Source: Fasciolopsis buskii (taxonomy: Eukaryota > Platyhelminthes > Trematoda > Plagiorchiida > Fasciolidae). Taken from it: a DNA stretch of 64,000 nucleotides. The notes beneath the pieces are model-generated. The model saw nothing but the letters and a program-made list of their open reading frames with translations. It ran no database searches and was not told the origin of the DNA. The stretch is from NCBI GenBank assembly GCA_008360955.1, contig LUCM01008937.1, positions 34,572-98,571 of the forward strand, given 5' to 3'. Below, one piece after another: positions 54,901 through 63,200 of the stretch. The first letter of the stretch is position 1. Each line of letters starts with the position of its first letter. The translations under genes were made by a program, and so were the position numbers.

Positions 54901-57900
54901 TGATTTAGCCATTTAAATTTTCGACAGATAAGAAACACGTTCCTTCAGGTTGTTAATATGAGCATTTTTATCGTCGTCCAAATGCACCCGAGGTCATAAG
55001 GTACTGTGCCTTTCGTGGTTCACAGATACTCTGACGAGTGATGAGTTTTTCTGGAATGAATAACTAATCACAAAGGCAGTATTCTAAGTATTTTTGGCTC
55101 TCGCCATGACTTAAGCTAAGCGACAAGTTTAAGTAAATAATCCATCCTTGCGAATACTTGAGGCTATCAAAAACACCAATTAAGGCTGAGAGGAACGACA
55201 GGATTGTATAACTATCCCATGTTCTGTAAGTAGGGTGAAAACTCACTCGCAGCTGCAACAGATCAGTACGCCCGTTTTTAACCTCAGGGAAGTGAATTTC
55301 GTGGCCCATTGGTTTTATTGCGTCACAAAGCAAGTTAAGAAAAATATTCATTGCCGTTAAATATTTTTTGGAAGTCCACTGGGGCTAAATGCGCTTAGCT
55401 CTATCAAAATTGGAAAGCCTTGCTTGGCTATGTGTCATTTCAAAGTTGAGTTAATGCCAAACTACAGTAAAGTGATGCTTCTTGCAAGGTTGTTGTGTTT
55501 CTTCTTCTGGTAACTTAATTTTGACTCCAACATTTATATTACGTTTTCCGCTTAAATGTATGTAACATGTAGTGTTCATTACTCACGGGCTGCCTGACAG
55601 CGGCTTGGAAGATGCAGAAATTAACCCTTGAGGTTAGGAAAATGTTAAAGAGTTCCCGTTGAAATAATTTGCGGAAACAGTCACTACAATTTTTGGCTCG
55701 CTCTCAGTTTTGTCAGAGTTTTTGTATCTAGTTAGGAAACTGCCTGGAGAACTCGCCGCAAGAAATCGACGGGGAAGTACTCGGGCATAAATTAAAAGTG
55801 TGTCCATGAACCAAGAAACTGACGTGTGGCAAATTCTTGGATCTCGGTACTTGTGGAAAACTAAATCGCCTCATTCAGTTCACTCACCCCTGGACAATTT
55901 GACTGTAGACTGGCTGTGCATACATCATTGCGCGGTAGTTTACTCACCAAGTTTATTCCCAGAAGAATTTCGACATTATCCCAAGTCGGTTTCTAAAGTC
56001 CATAAAGAGGCCTTGATACAATTTCGCATTTTTGCCATAGCGGAGCGTTATCTTAGTTTAAAGCCACCAGAACGGAGACAAACAAGTGAAATAACAACGT
56101 GAACAAAAGTAACCAGTGGAAACATTGGCGAATTACGGATTCAGAATATAAATCCAACAGTGCTTGTAGTAACTATGCGTGTAACGCAATATTTTTAAAC
56201 ATCGATTATGAAAGCGGATCTCTTCGGTGACGAACTCAAGGAAATCGAGCACGTCCAGCTGATCTGATTAAATAAAGGCTGTCAATTATTTTAAGGGAAA
56301 GCAAATAAAACAATCCAAGAGAATGTCATTTTGGTCTTCTTGTATTTAGTAAAAACTACTACTTTCCATAAAAAGTTGGCCGTCTTTTTATTTAATATAT
56401 GAGAATGAAAATGTATGAAGTTCTTAAATACTATTCATCATGCATTATTAAGCCTCAAACAGTTGGTCAACGGTTGAATTATCACCCTCCCCTGAGGCTT
56501 GTTAGAAACTCAGCGATTCCTATTAGTTAAGCTTCAACTGGAATTCGAACTGAGAATTTATTCGATTTGAAGTTACCACCATTAATGAAGCATAAAGTGA
56601 TGAGAAAACAAACCGACAGTTGCCGCTAAGGCATTATGATTTTCAAGGTTTAGCAACAAATGATTCGGCAAAACATTGAGAATCTTAGCAGAATGAAGTG
56701 ATCCGTTCATAACTACTGCTCTTCCTCAGCCCACTGCGATATGAAGATCGCATGCTATTTCAGAGCACTGTTGCACAATCCCTTTTTCTGTGTATCACAT
56801 CAACTTAACTTATCACTGTGTCCGTATCATGTCATGACAGATTCGAAAATTCCTTGGTGCATTGAATGTGCCACTCGGAATGCTCTTGATCACAGCATTG
56901 GAGCGAATATTCTTCCGCAATTTTAATTTGCCAACTGTGAAAATTCCACCGTCTAACCAAATTGATGCCTCGCGTTGGTTCAACTTGCCCAATCTAAGCA
57001 CACTTACAGATTACGGAAATGCTCCGGCTGGTCTGGTCCACGGAACGGCTGTGGCCATTGGATTTACACTAGCCATCATCATATTCACGGAGGTTGCTCT
57101 GAACGGGTAAGTGAACTAACTGTTCAAGGGTTGATAAAACAAACACAGCGAAAGAATAACAGCGCGGTTTGAACATTACTGTTATGGGTCAGACGAATCT
57201 CCGTTTACTTTGTAAAGCTGATTTAGGGTCGCAAAATCGTTCGAATAAATCGGTGTGGTACTTTGGTGTATCCAAGTCTTGTCCAGTTTTTATTTGAACT
57301 TAGCCGAAAAATTCAACAAGATAAATTAAAAGTAAACTGTGAGCAGAGTTAGATAATAAGGCTGACCCCATAGCGGTATGTTACTTAAAACTAAAAAATA
57401 TTTCGAAATCTCGTCAGCATCAACTATCAGGTTTCATTGGGGAGTAATGAAATACTTTTGCTTTTCATGTGTATCTAAGGTACAATATCGACTTCCTTTA
57501 ATCCATCCTTGCAAATTTTGTTGGGCTCTCATCCTCTCCTAATCATAGAGTAATTGTATTTCGAAATGAGATGTGAGGAAGCAAGAGAGAAACAGTCATT
57601 TTAACGGCAGCAAACAGTTATTACTTAATGTCCACCGGCTTTGATGCAAAACTACGAGAATTTAAGCGTGCCCATCTTATTCTGACTTCGGAAAAAGAAA
57701 AGGAAACAAAAGAGGCTGTAAATATCTAAACATGGACACGCGATATTTCGAAAACTTGATTTGATCACATTATGTTTTACTAGTTTGAATTTAATTTCTC
57801 CTGAGAATATGAAGTTTTGAAAAGACAACCTAACCCAATGATGCTTTTTGAGCCGATTTTATTAGGAAGCGGAGCGTTTAGCAACACCTTGGTTTCTAGG

Positions 57901-59127
57901 ATGGCTTTTGCTTGGTAAGCATCAAGCTTTGAACAAAATACAAACTATCTTTAGGACAAACAAATTATGAACTTATTGACAAATAAGGTGACAGATAGTT
58001 AAAACACCTATTTCTCCGTAAATAAAATCAGAATCATACTTGTACTCGGGGATTGGAGTAAACTTTTTATCAGATTTTGTTTTGCATGGACGTAAAATAG
58101 GACTCAACAGAAGCACATTTTTGATTCTTAACAACTTCCTGTTTATTGCGAAGCATGGCTCAGGTGATCTTGATTATCATCCAAATTACTGTTAGGCCAA
58201 ATTGTGACCAGTTCCTTCAAGTTCCCCAGAATTTTCTCTCTGCATTCCCGGTACTATCGTTCACCAGTCCATAGTTGGGTGTGTGCGTTCCATGGATCTG
58301 TTGTCAAACCCTTCATTTTCAGAATCACTGCTATGAAAAACAAAGCAAACAAGCCAAATGTATTCGTGATCGACCTAGTGATCATGCAAATCTGCTTTCC
58401 ACTGATCTCCGGGTTCACCGGCTGGCCTTTCGTGTCCGGAGCTACTGTGCGTACAATGAGCAATCTCGTTGCCTTGGTCAAGATGGATCATGCACCAGCC
58501 CCAGGTATGCCCCACCGGTAAGTTGATGGCTTGGGAATACGAGGAAGCATAGCTGGACAGGTTGGCTTGTAAATACTATTGGGTAATGGATAGGAATGTC
58601 AAGTGCAAAATCTTGCTGAGTACTCATTGATCCATCCATCTACGATTCTGTTCATTTATTTTTGGGTTCGTAAAAGGTTGAATTTTCCTCATTCACTCTT
58701 CATTCTATAACCAGGAGAGCTGTAATAACGGCAGAAACGGTAAAGTAGGCCGTTCTGACATTTTAAATATTCCAGTCGAAATGCACGAAAAATCCCGATA
58801 CGGTGTTTTTCCGGTAAGTTGATTTATGATTGCCTCCATTGCTCAATCTTCTGTTGGTGCGTCCCTGTTAAGGTCCGGAAAACTATACCTTATCCGGTTC
58901 AAGGCAAAGTGCTCAACTCTGTTCAAAATTTCATGCACCGGATCTTATTGATGAAACCAACGGTTCACTGTAAACAAGTACCGGTGGTCAAGAAAATAGA
59001 GTTAATTCAACAAGAATTGTGCTCAGAAGCAGACAGCAGTTGGCAGTCAGATCCAAAGCAGCTAATAACCAAAACGTGGACTGGCGAAATATTCTGCAGT
59101 TCAGTTTCCTCTGAAGACCCTAAGTAA
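24954..59127 (+). CDS. SLC4-family bicarbonate/anion transporter, 15-exon model
   Basis: Predicted membrane transporter of the SLC4 (band 3/AE/NBC) family, which moves bicarbonate or other anions across the plasma membrane. The spliced model (exons listed separately; every junction in phase) is 909 residues. The N-terminal cytoplasmic domain shows ETARW at residues 73-77, a GVIL...LRAILFSQRWH block (about 114-160), PGAEA (about 250) and PVRFIFVYLGPPRP (about 278-291). TM1 lies near 470-494 (SSVLFLYFVNLAPCITFAAL), the TM3 motif QPLGFVGITGP at about 525-535, and TM5 near 590-608 after RRSLEEIF. TM8 carries Glu747 (IIIFTEVALNG) and TM10 Arg795 (SGATVRTM), counterparts of human AE1 Glu681 and Arg730. 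The third-exofacial-loop equivalent keeps an NLST sequon. TM11-14 are not found; the modelled end is a hydrophilic tail. Mixed AE-like (TVR) and NBC-like (PGAEA, TGP) features prevent a firm subfamily call. Confidence 0.9.
25453..25758 (+). CDS. SLC4 gene, exon 2: N-terminal cytoplasmic domain with ETARW
   Basis: Acceptor TTTATTTGTAG, donor GTGAGT at 25759. Encodes residues 12-113, including 'FIELQELVSRV', then 'LWLETARWVNFEQNY', a hallmark of the SLC4 cytoplasmic domain (usually W-RETARWIKFEE), followed by 'AHVSPMKF' where relatives have KPHVASLSF. The ETARW motif is intact. The spacer between the ELQEL and ETARW blocks is longer than in vertebrate AE proteins. Confidence 0.9.
25759..30187. 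other. SLC4 intron 2
   Basis: About 4.4 kb, AT-rich, GTGAGT to TTGTTTTCAG. An open frame at 29712-29966 and minus-strand frames show no motif and are probably chance. No repeat was recognised. Confidence 0.75.
30188..30385 (+). CDS. SLC4 gene, exon 3: cytoplasmic domain, GVIL...LRAILF block
   Basis: Acceptor GATTGTTTTCAG, donor GTGAGA. Joins exon 2 through a split His codon. The peptide 'HGVILQSEATVLGRALEDVA' continues to 'FDVLRAILFSQRWH', matching the SLC4 pattern GTVLLDL...LAGVA...LLRALLLKHSH. It ends 'YWQ' plus one base. Confidence 0.88.
30890..30933. repeat. (TA)n microsatellite
   Basis: Near-pure TA dinucleotide run interrupted by CTATATATAAGTAC, inside SLC4 intron 3. It is partly self-complementary and likely to vary in length. 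Confidence 0.85.
31389..31414 (+). CDS. SLC4 gene, micro-exon 4 (26 bases)
   Basis: A tiny block between a good acceptor (ATTATTTCCTAG) and a consensus GTAAGT donor. It starts with two bases that complete the Gly codon left by exon 3 and ends in phase 0, encoding (G)TTPEEDNL. The acidic sequence fits the variable linker of the cytoplasmic domain. It is supported by splice sites and phase only, as the linker is not conserved. Confidence 0.6.
33239..33280 (+). CDS. SLC4 gene, micro-exon 5 (42 bases)
   Basis: Phase 0 at both ends. Acceptor GTGTATTTGACAG, donor GTTAGT (weaker than consensus). Encodes AFETGDEPATAISR, again part of the variable cytoplasmic linker. Being a multiple of three, it could be skipped without changing frame, so it may be a cassette exon. 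Confidence 0.5.
33619..33683 (+). CDS. Possible optional SLC4 linker exon
   Basis: After acceptor ATTGACACAG there are 21 open codons (GSKTDQEREKIYANMPSNLR plus one) before TAG. The only exit is a poor GTTGTA donor at 33684. With that donor, it would join the alternative acceptor of exon 6 at GCGCAG in phase. The sequence is protein-like, but the donor is weak, so I leave it out of the main model. Confidence 0.25.
34866..35045 (+). repeat. Direct repeat copy A (diverged, about 165-180 bp)
   Basis: Shares long matching runs with 36753-36933, for example GACATGCCAAAGGTTAGTTT and the segments around CGTAAATTCAG, TAGTTCAGTAGACA and CCATTTGATAAG. Same orientation, about 1.9 kb apart, within the large SLC4 intron. 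It is probably an interspersed repeat family or a local duplication; no coding motif was recognised. Confidence 0.75.
36753..36933 (+). repeat. Direct repeat copy B
   Basis: Second copy of the repeat at 34866-35045, with scattered substitutions and few indels. Similarity fades beyond ATTAGTCACCA but weak matches continue for some tens of bases, so the true unit may be longer. Confidence 0.75.
37409..37470. repeat. A-rich AATAA-type simple repeat
   Basis: A run of AATAAA/AATAA/CAATAA units. It contains many poly(A)-signal look-alikes, so none should be read as functional. It might be the tail of a retroposon inserted in the intron. Confidence 0.6.
40963..41295 (+). CDS. SLC4 gene, exon 6: PGAEA and PVRFIFVYLGP blocks
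   Basis: The strong polypyrimidine acceptor TTTTCTTGTCTCCCCTCACAATTTTAG ends at 40962; an alternative AG (GCGCAG) lies five bases on. Encodes 111 residues: a basic variable start (RSFSKPNIDDRRDTSR), 'LDPGAEACSVLCGVLDFL' (NBC relatives have IPPGAEASNILVGELEFL), then 'PVRFIFVYLGPPRPEMNYAK' and 'ARVFAVMMSNP', the very conserved SLC4 block before the dimerisation arm. Donor GTGAGA at 41296, phase 0. Confidence 0.88.
41563..41640 (-). repeat. tRNA-like (possible SINE) sequence
   Basis: On the minus strand the sequence GGTTTGAATCCCGCTGCC resembles the pol III B box and T arm of a tRNA. Upstream on that strand no convincing A box or cloverleaf is seen. It may be a decayed tRNA-derived SINE or a chance match. 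Confidence 0.25.
42774..42969 (+). CDS. SLC4 gene, exon 7: dimerisation-arm region
   Basis: Acceptor CACATCCTATCAG, donor GTGAGT. In phase with exon 6. The peptide 'TFRSCVYDATNVGDLLKATD' continues to 'ESLVMPITKYTHPDALAGMV', aligning with AE-type [31 protein letters not shown], the end of the cytoplasmic domain. It closes with a charged stretch (KRELAPDTEADKRM). Confidence 0.88.
42970..47195. other. SLC4 intron 7
   Basis: About 4.2 kb. Contains a tRNA-T-arm-like fragment near 45217-45238 (GGTTCTAATCCTCGCACCACCA) and a perfect-armed hairpin at 46517-46553. No gene recognised. Confidence 0.7.
46517..46553. repeat. Inverted repeat / hairpin
   Basis: Arms GGCTAATTC (46517-46525) and GAATTAGCC (46545-46553) are perfectly complementary, and a second inner pair GGTC/GACC (46530-46533, 46539-46542) stacks inside with a five-base loop. 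No surrounding tRNA or transposon ends were recognised. Confidence 0.6.
47196..47546 (+). CDS. SLC4 gene, exon 8: pre-membrane linker and TM1
   Basis: Acceptor GAAATCCTAG, donor GTAAGT, in phase at both ends. The first ~60 residues are a hydrophilic, variable linker (TLTSKKQSQVDLGTVG...). Then 'PPFVDAIRGIRPWIKRMPSD' matches the FGGLVRDIRRRYPHY-type block, and 'SSVLFLYFVNLAPCITFAAL' is TM1 (AE1: [20 protein letters not shown]). This is the longest exon and the clearest evidence for the family. Confidence 0.95.
49223..49371 (+). CDS. SLC4 gene, exon 9: TM2-TM3 with QPLGFVGITGP
   Basis: Acceptor AACTTTCTTTCAG. The donor is GTCAGT at 49372, less typical but the only one that keeps phase 0 into the next exon. 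Encodes 'TVSLTLFSTGIYLMLFNLFA' (TM2) and 'GQPLGFVGITGPTFILES', the TM3 half-helix that helps form the substrate site. TGP here is as in Na-coupled members; anion exchangers usually have SGP. Confidence 0.93.
50268..50586 (+). mobile_element. Penelope-like element relic: GIY-YIG endonuclease domain
   Basis: In one plus-strand frame: 'FTCSCGRVYIGYFIRRFSQR' then 'IHEHYRT', matching the C-x-C-G-x-x-YIG-x(3)R start of GIY-YIG domains found at the C terminus of Penelope-like reverse transcriptases. After a single in-frame TAA at 50433-50435 the same frame continues to 'NTAKAIPIGLRNPSLCAQKQ', the usual end (A-E-A-I-x-I...P-x-LC-x-QK). The RT part upstream was not recognised. It lies in the sense direction inside an SLC4 intron. 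Confidence 0.75.
53653..53847 (+). CDS. SLC4 gene, exon 10: TM4-TM5, ends at a GC splice donor
   Basis: Acceptor TTTTTTCCTCAG. Encodes 65 residues: 'IAREAGVDPSLLRFWAAMYC', a hydrophobic TM4 (AIFGLIFVACNLTVMA), then 'RRSLEEIFNSFIAFFFLLKA' matching the SLC4 TM5 start (RYTQEIFSFLISLIFIYE). The exon ends AAG followed by GCAAGT, the consensus of a GC-AG intron. The nearest GT would break the frame with exon 11. Confidence 0.93.
54412..54570 (+). CDS. SLC4 gene, exon 11: TM6
   Basis: Acceptor TATTTAAACAG, donor GTGAGT, phase 0 at both ends, 53 residues. A short extracellular loop (LIPGAPSTPTTEGQ) is followed by 'QLAIAGATLFLAFIKLQFCL' (TM6) and 'KRGNYFRRA', matching the FKNSSYFPGKLRR intracellular turn. 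The loop is shorter than in mammalian AE or NBC proteins. Confidence 0.92.
56841..57106 (+). CDS. SLC4 gene, exon 12: TM7-TM8 with Glu747
   Basis: Acceptor GTCATGTCATGACAG, donor GTAAGT. The peptide 'IRKFLGALNVPLGMLLITAL' matches the [20 protein letters not shown] block (TM7). Next, 'NLPTVKIPPSNQIDASRW' resembles the AE1 loop KLSVPDGFKVSNSSARGW and is followed by an NLST glycosylation sequon. 'IGFTLAIIIFTEVALNG' is TM8, keeping the glutamate equivalent to human AE1 Glu681. Confidence 0.93.
58323..58504 (+). CDS. SLC4 gene, exon 13: TM9-TM10 with TVR motif
   Basis: Acceptor CCTTCATTTTCAG, donor GTATGC. Completes a Gly codon from exon 12, then 'ITAMKNKANKPNVFVIDLVI', 'GWPFVSGATVRTMSNLVALV' and 'KMDHAPAP'. 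The SGATVRTM segment matches AE1 SATTVRSV, whose Arg730 is part of the anion site. In relatives, -PG....VKEQR and helices TM11-14 follow; no such sequence was seen in the next 5.5 kb. Confidence 0.93.
58776..58813 (+). CDS. SLC4 gene, candidate exon 14 (38 bases)
   Basis: Acceptor TTTTAAATATTCCAG and consensus GTAAGT donor. Begins with two bases completing the codon left by exon 13 (giving Val) and ends in phase 0: VEMHEKSRYGVFP. Supported by splice sites and phase, not by homology. Reading through the donor meets a stop at once, so splicing is needed. Confidence 0.45.
58873..59127 (+). CDS. SLC4 gene, candidate last exon 15 with hydrophilic tail
   Basis: Entered from exon 14 across a 59-base intron with a TTAAG acceptor (less usual than CAG/TAG). 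84 codons and TAA at 59125-59127. The tail is hydrophilic (VRKTIPYPVQGKVL..., ending SSVSSEDPK) with no membrane helix, so it cannot be TM11-14. AATAAA lies at 59547-59552. If real, the transporter ends after TM10 in this transcript. It could instead be an alternative end of a longer gene. Confidence 0.4.
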   Translation, partial: VRKTIPYPVQGKVLNSVQNFMHRILLMKPTVHCKQVPVVKKIELIQQELCSEADSSWQSDPKQLITKTWTGEIFCSSVSSEDPK

Positions 59128-59546
59128 CGGACGGCCCATTCGTTTGCCGGTGGCAGTACTGTATTTGCCGTCGCGTAACTCCAGTTTACCTTTTATCTGA
59201 GATTTATTACCGCGTTTTATTTTTGATTTAAGAGTAGTGGTTCATGGCGGGAACCATACCAAAAGACGGTAACAAGCCCTTAAACTGAACTTGGTTCGGC
59301 TGTTCTTCCTTGGCAACCTCAGCTGCTGATATCTTACCCGGCACCATAACATGAGCCTAGTCTAGTAGCATACTTTTACAAGCAATCATTTAAAACACCT
59401 GAACTTCACGATTTTTGAACAGGCTTAGCATACACTGTGACGACTTGTTGGATGTTAGTTTTCATTCCATTTTGGAAAATTTTATTACCATTTCATTGAC
59501 TTTGCCAGTGGGAAAATGCTGCACTCAACATTTCTGACATTTGCAA

Positions 59547-59552
59547 AATAAA
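59547..59552 (+). terminator. AATAAA polyadenylation signal
   Basis: Canonical hexamer 420 bases after the stop of the candidate last SLC4 exon. It would give an ordinary-length 3' UTR. Confidence 0.4.
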
Positions 59553-60115
59553 CCCTGGCTGAGCACCATAATTCATTTCGGTTAGAGTATTTTCCAACAG
59601 ATCCACTGAGGACCAAATGCGAATCAATATGAGTGGTGTTCGGACCGACAACGCCTGTTCTCACTGTTGCTATACGGACATTTCATACGGAATCTCACAT
59701 AAGTAGTTTCCTAAATGAGCACTCTATTCGCTGGGAAATCTTGCGTGAACTAGAAAGCCCACGAGAAGATTCAGATTTTTCAAAACCTGTGGTTGTCTGT
59801 AGCAAGACAAAACAGCGGCAGAAGATGACCATCTCTGGAATCCTTTTCATTCTTTGAGAATCTGACTTCAAATTTATACCTAGCTGATTTCCCGGTCTTA
59901 TTGGTTATTTGTGCTCCCTTTCAGAATGCCACCATAAATGTTTTCCATTTCTAAATAGAAGCTATATGCAGTGTTATCTTTTGTATGTGAACTAGTCCAG
60001 CAGTTGTTTTACTTTTTTTGTCCCATCACTCTCCAAACGCTCTTGCAATGAATCGACCATGAAGCAGGACATTCCTTGATGAACTAGGATTAATATGATT
60101 TCTATCATCTTCCAG

Positions 60116-60207
60116 TCAGAGAGAATAAGTTGATGGACGAAATAACCATACAATGCTTGGATCCGTTTTATCCGCTTATGATTGCGGCCTCATTGGACGT
60201 ACTTTAA
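60116..60207 (+). CDS. Possible alternative last exon of the SLC4 gene
   Basis: Acceptor TTTCTATCATCTTCCAG, then TC completes the codon left by exon 13 (Val) and 29 more residues follow (RENKLMDEITIQCLDPFYPL...) to TAA at 60205-60207. Phase fits, but no homology supports it. It would also end the protein after TM10. Confidence 0.25.
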
Positions 60208-63200
60208 CCTTGATCCATCGACGTCTCGGCTATGTATCTAATGCGATTTACAGTCAGTGGGACAATTGAAACTTTGCTAAAGAAATAAGACTGCCTGCGC
60301 ACTGCACCTCATGAACTGCAATGAATTCCACTGGGAATGTGAACCAGTTTCTCCTGAAGATTCTTATGAAGTTCCTGAGCCCAGCAAAAGCAACCATAAA
60401 TGAGGATTCCGATTGCTTCTCACTGTGGACAAAACTAACGGATGTTATAATGTCAGTTAATAGTAGATCCGTTAAGATCTTCAGTTTATTCATTAGTAGA
60501 AGTGGGTAACTGCTTTGTTGTAACTTGATCCGGATTAATTTAACCTTTTAACTGGAGCTTCTACCGAACACGCTCTTTAGCTTCAAGTATAAGATTTGGA
60601 TATCCCTACATTTTTGGGGAAATTATTTTCATCTCCATCGTTATAGTTTGCCGATGCACAGACCAGACAAACACACACTGCACGTGGTCTTTCTTGTACT
60701 AACTTTTGTAGTTGAGTCTCTAGGTAATTCTGTAACATCAGCTTGTCGTGTTTTTCCACTGCGACCCACTAGGTAAGTGGTACTGGGTACCCAGACCTTT
60801 GAAGAGTAATAATTGGAAATATTTTTCTACTCTATTCGCAGGCTGTCCTGTTAGATTATTGTCCTCCCCAAAAACTGAGCGGTCAGAGCTCATCTACACC
60901 TCCGTATCTCTTTGCCAATGTGACTAATGGTTCACTGTTTATCTTCTGGTGCTTTGTCATACCATATCTAATCAGCGTACACTAACTTTATTTCCTTTAG
61001 AGTATGCTACTTGTTTCAACTTTGTTTTAAACGCGCAACTTCAAGTTGTAAGAATACAAGTTTCGCTATCCCTAATCCAGTAATTTTGGAAATATTTTGA
61101 TCACCAAGTCCACCACAGATGCAACAATTTTGTCCTTAGGGCAATACAAGGGCTTCTGGCATCTAAAAGCCGGTGGCATGGCGGAATTAATCGCATTTGT
61201 TATTCGAAAACCACCGATTTAAGTGACTGGGTGTTTCAGGTCATTCGTAAACGAGTGTAATCAGTAGTTAAGGGGCACTGCGTGAACAGTGACTTACTAC
61301 TTTATTCGGTTAAACCCCTTATGTGAAAAGATTCAGCAGTGGTGAGCTTGCAAGGCTAGTGTTGTTTAATATCGTCTACGATATTTGGTTCAGCAACTGT
61401 CAAAAATATGGAAATTATTCATTTTTAAATAGTCTTTAATCGCGATGGGACGTGAATCCGTGCATGGCAGCTGCTACCAAACCAATCCTAAAAACCACTC
61501 ATTTTTGTGAATCCTAACTGACGGAGGCCGACTGATTCGTAGGAGAATCCTGATGTGACAGTCAAATTACGAAAGGTCTAATGTGGTGAATGTCATGCGC
61601 TTTTGCAGTTTGGGCGTGATAACCACTGGACCTCAAAAGAAAATGTTCGAACACCAATCAGACTATCTTCCTAGCTGAGTTGGTGGGGCGCAAACGATAC
61701 AAATGCTTCGGTGAGAGTCCCGCCTAGGTCAGAAAAGGTTCTAAAGTTGGACCAATTCTACTTAATATCATGCAGAAACTTACAGCTACTGAGTAGAATG
61801 AATGTACACTATGCCGCCCATTTTAGAATGATATGTCCTTGACTTCTGCTGAGACCTTTTTAAAACGACATCTGGGAAAAGAAAACCAGTTCATGTTTTC
61901 CGCTTCTAGCATGAGCTAATGGCACATGGTGCGTTTTCCCCTAGTTCTACCAAAACCACAAAGTGTGACTCTGAAACAGATTCATTATTTGCTCTCCTGG
62001 CTGTACCAGAGTTGGCACAAACATTAGTTGAACCATTAGGAGTGGTTCGCTAGAACACCTAGCATTACTATAAGGAAACGTTCCTTCAAATTATCGACTT
62101 GATACGCAAACGCGGTACTAAGAAACCTACAAGAATTTCACTTACCGTTAATTTTTCATCACTTTCTTATTCTCTTTTGAATGTTGTTGCTTATTTTGCC
62201 ACTTCTCGTCAGTAAATAATATCCATATTGGAATTCCCACCACTGATGGGTGTTTCCCGGATGGTCTTTCATCGTCCAGTTCACTATCGGCTACCAAGCG
62301 CCGAAACCGGTTTGCCTACATGGCAGACTAAATTTGGCGGAAAATTCTTTCTGAGAATGGTTGGGAACACTTCCTCGGATGCTTTAGTTGGTGCTATTTT
62401 GTGATATCTGCAGTTCCAATAATTTTACTTGGGCATTGGACGATAGGGACCAGTTATCCTTCATTGATCTGAAGTTAACAGGACACAACATAGGGACATT
62501 TAGTTGAGGCGTAAAACAAGAATGCAAGCCGATGAATTGGGCAAAGGTTTCACTAGTTTTGCCTCATTAAAGGCAAGTAGAACTTGTTTTTTGGTTTCGT
62601 AAGGCATCGACCAGGTGAATGTGTTCAAAAAATCGGTTAGCGAACAGCAAATTTCAGTCAACGAAACATATCAACATGCCACATATGAAGTTGTCGGAAT
62701 GGAGAATTAGAATATTTCAGTAAATATTTTGAGGAAAATCTTATCGGGAAATTTTGTGTGCACTACTCTTACGACGCACGAATCGCATGGGGTACATGGA
62801 CAAAGAGCGGTAGCCTGATACATCTTTCAGAAAACACTGTTTTTGATAGCAATAACCGGGCAAATGAAACGATCAGCGTAATCAGTCACTCCGCACATAC
62901 AGAGAAAATTGTTTCGTGTATTACTGTTTTAGGTCAGTGGCATACCTTGTCCGACTTCGCTTTGAATTTCTCTGAACAGTAATTAGTTTACTGGGATTTC
63001 GGCAGAAGCAGTGGTAGCATAAACTGTTTTTATCAACATTTTATCTGTTCAGTTTAAGGTTGACGTGGTGGATCAAAGACAGTTCTATGAAAGCATCACT
63101 TTTATCTGGTGCTGTGAATTGTTTGATGAAGCGTCTAAGCAAATTAATACAAAAAACCACAAACCAAAGTATTTGGAACGTCTTTTGAATGCCTAATAAG

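Noticed and set aside
62601..62712. Block after TTTCGTAAG giving an in-phase tail with a SEQQ motif, considered as the true SLC4 C terminus
   Set aside because: Weak AAG acceptor, and the intervening TM11-14 exons are missing, so it is most likely chance.
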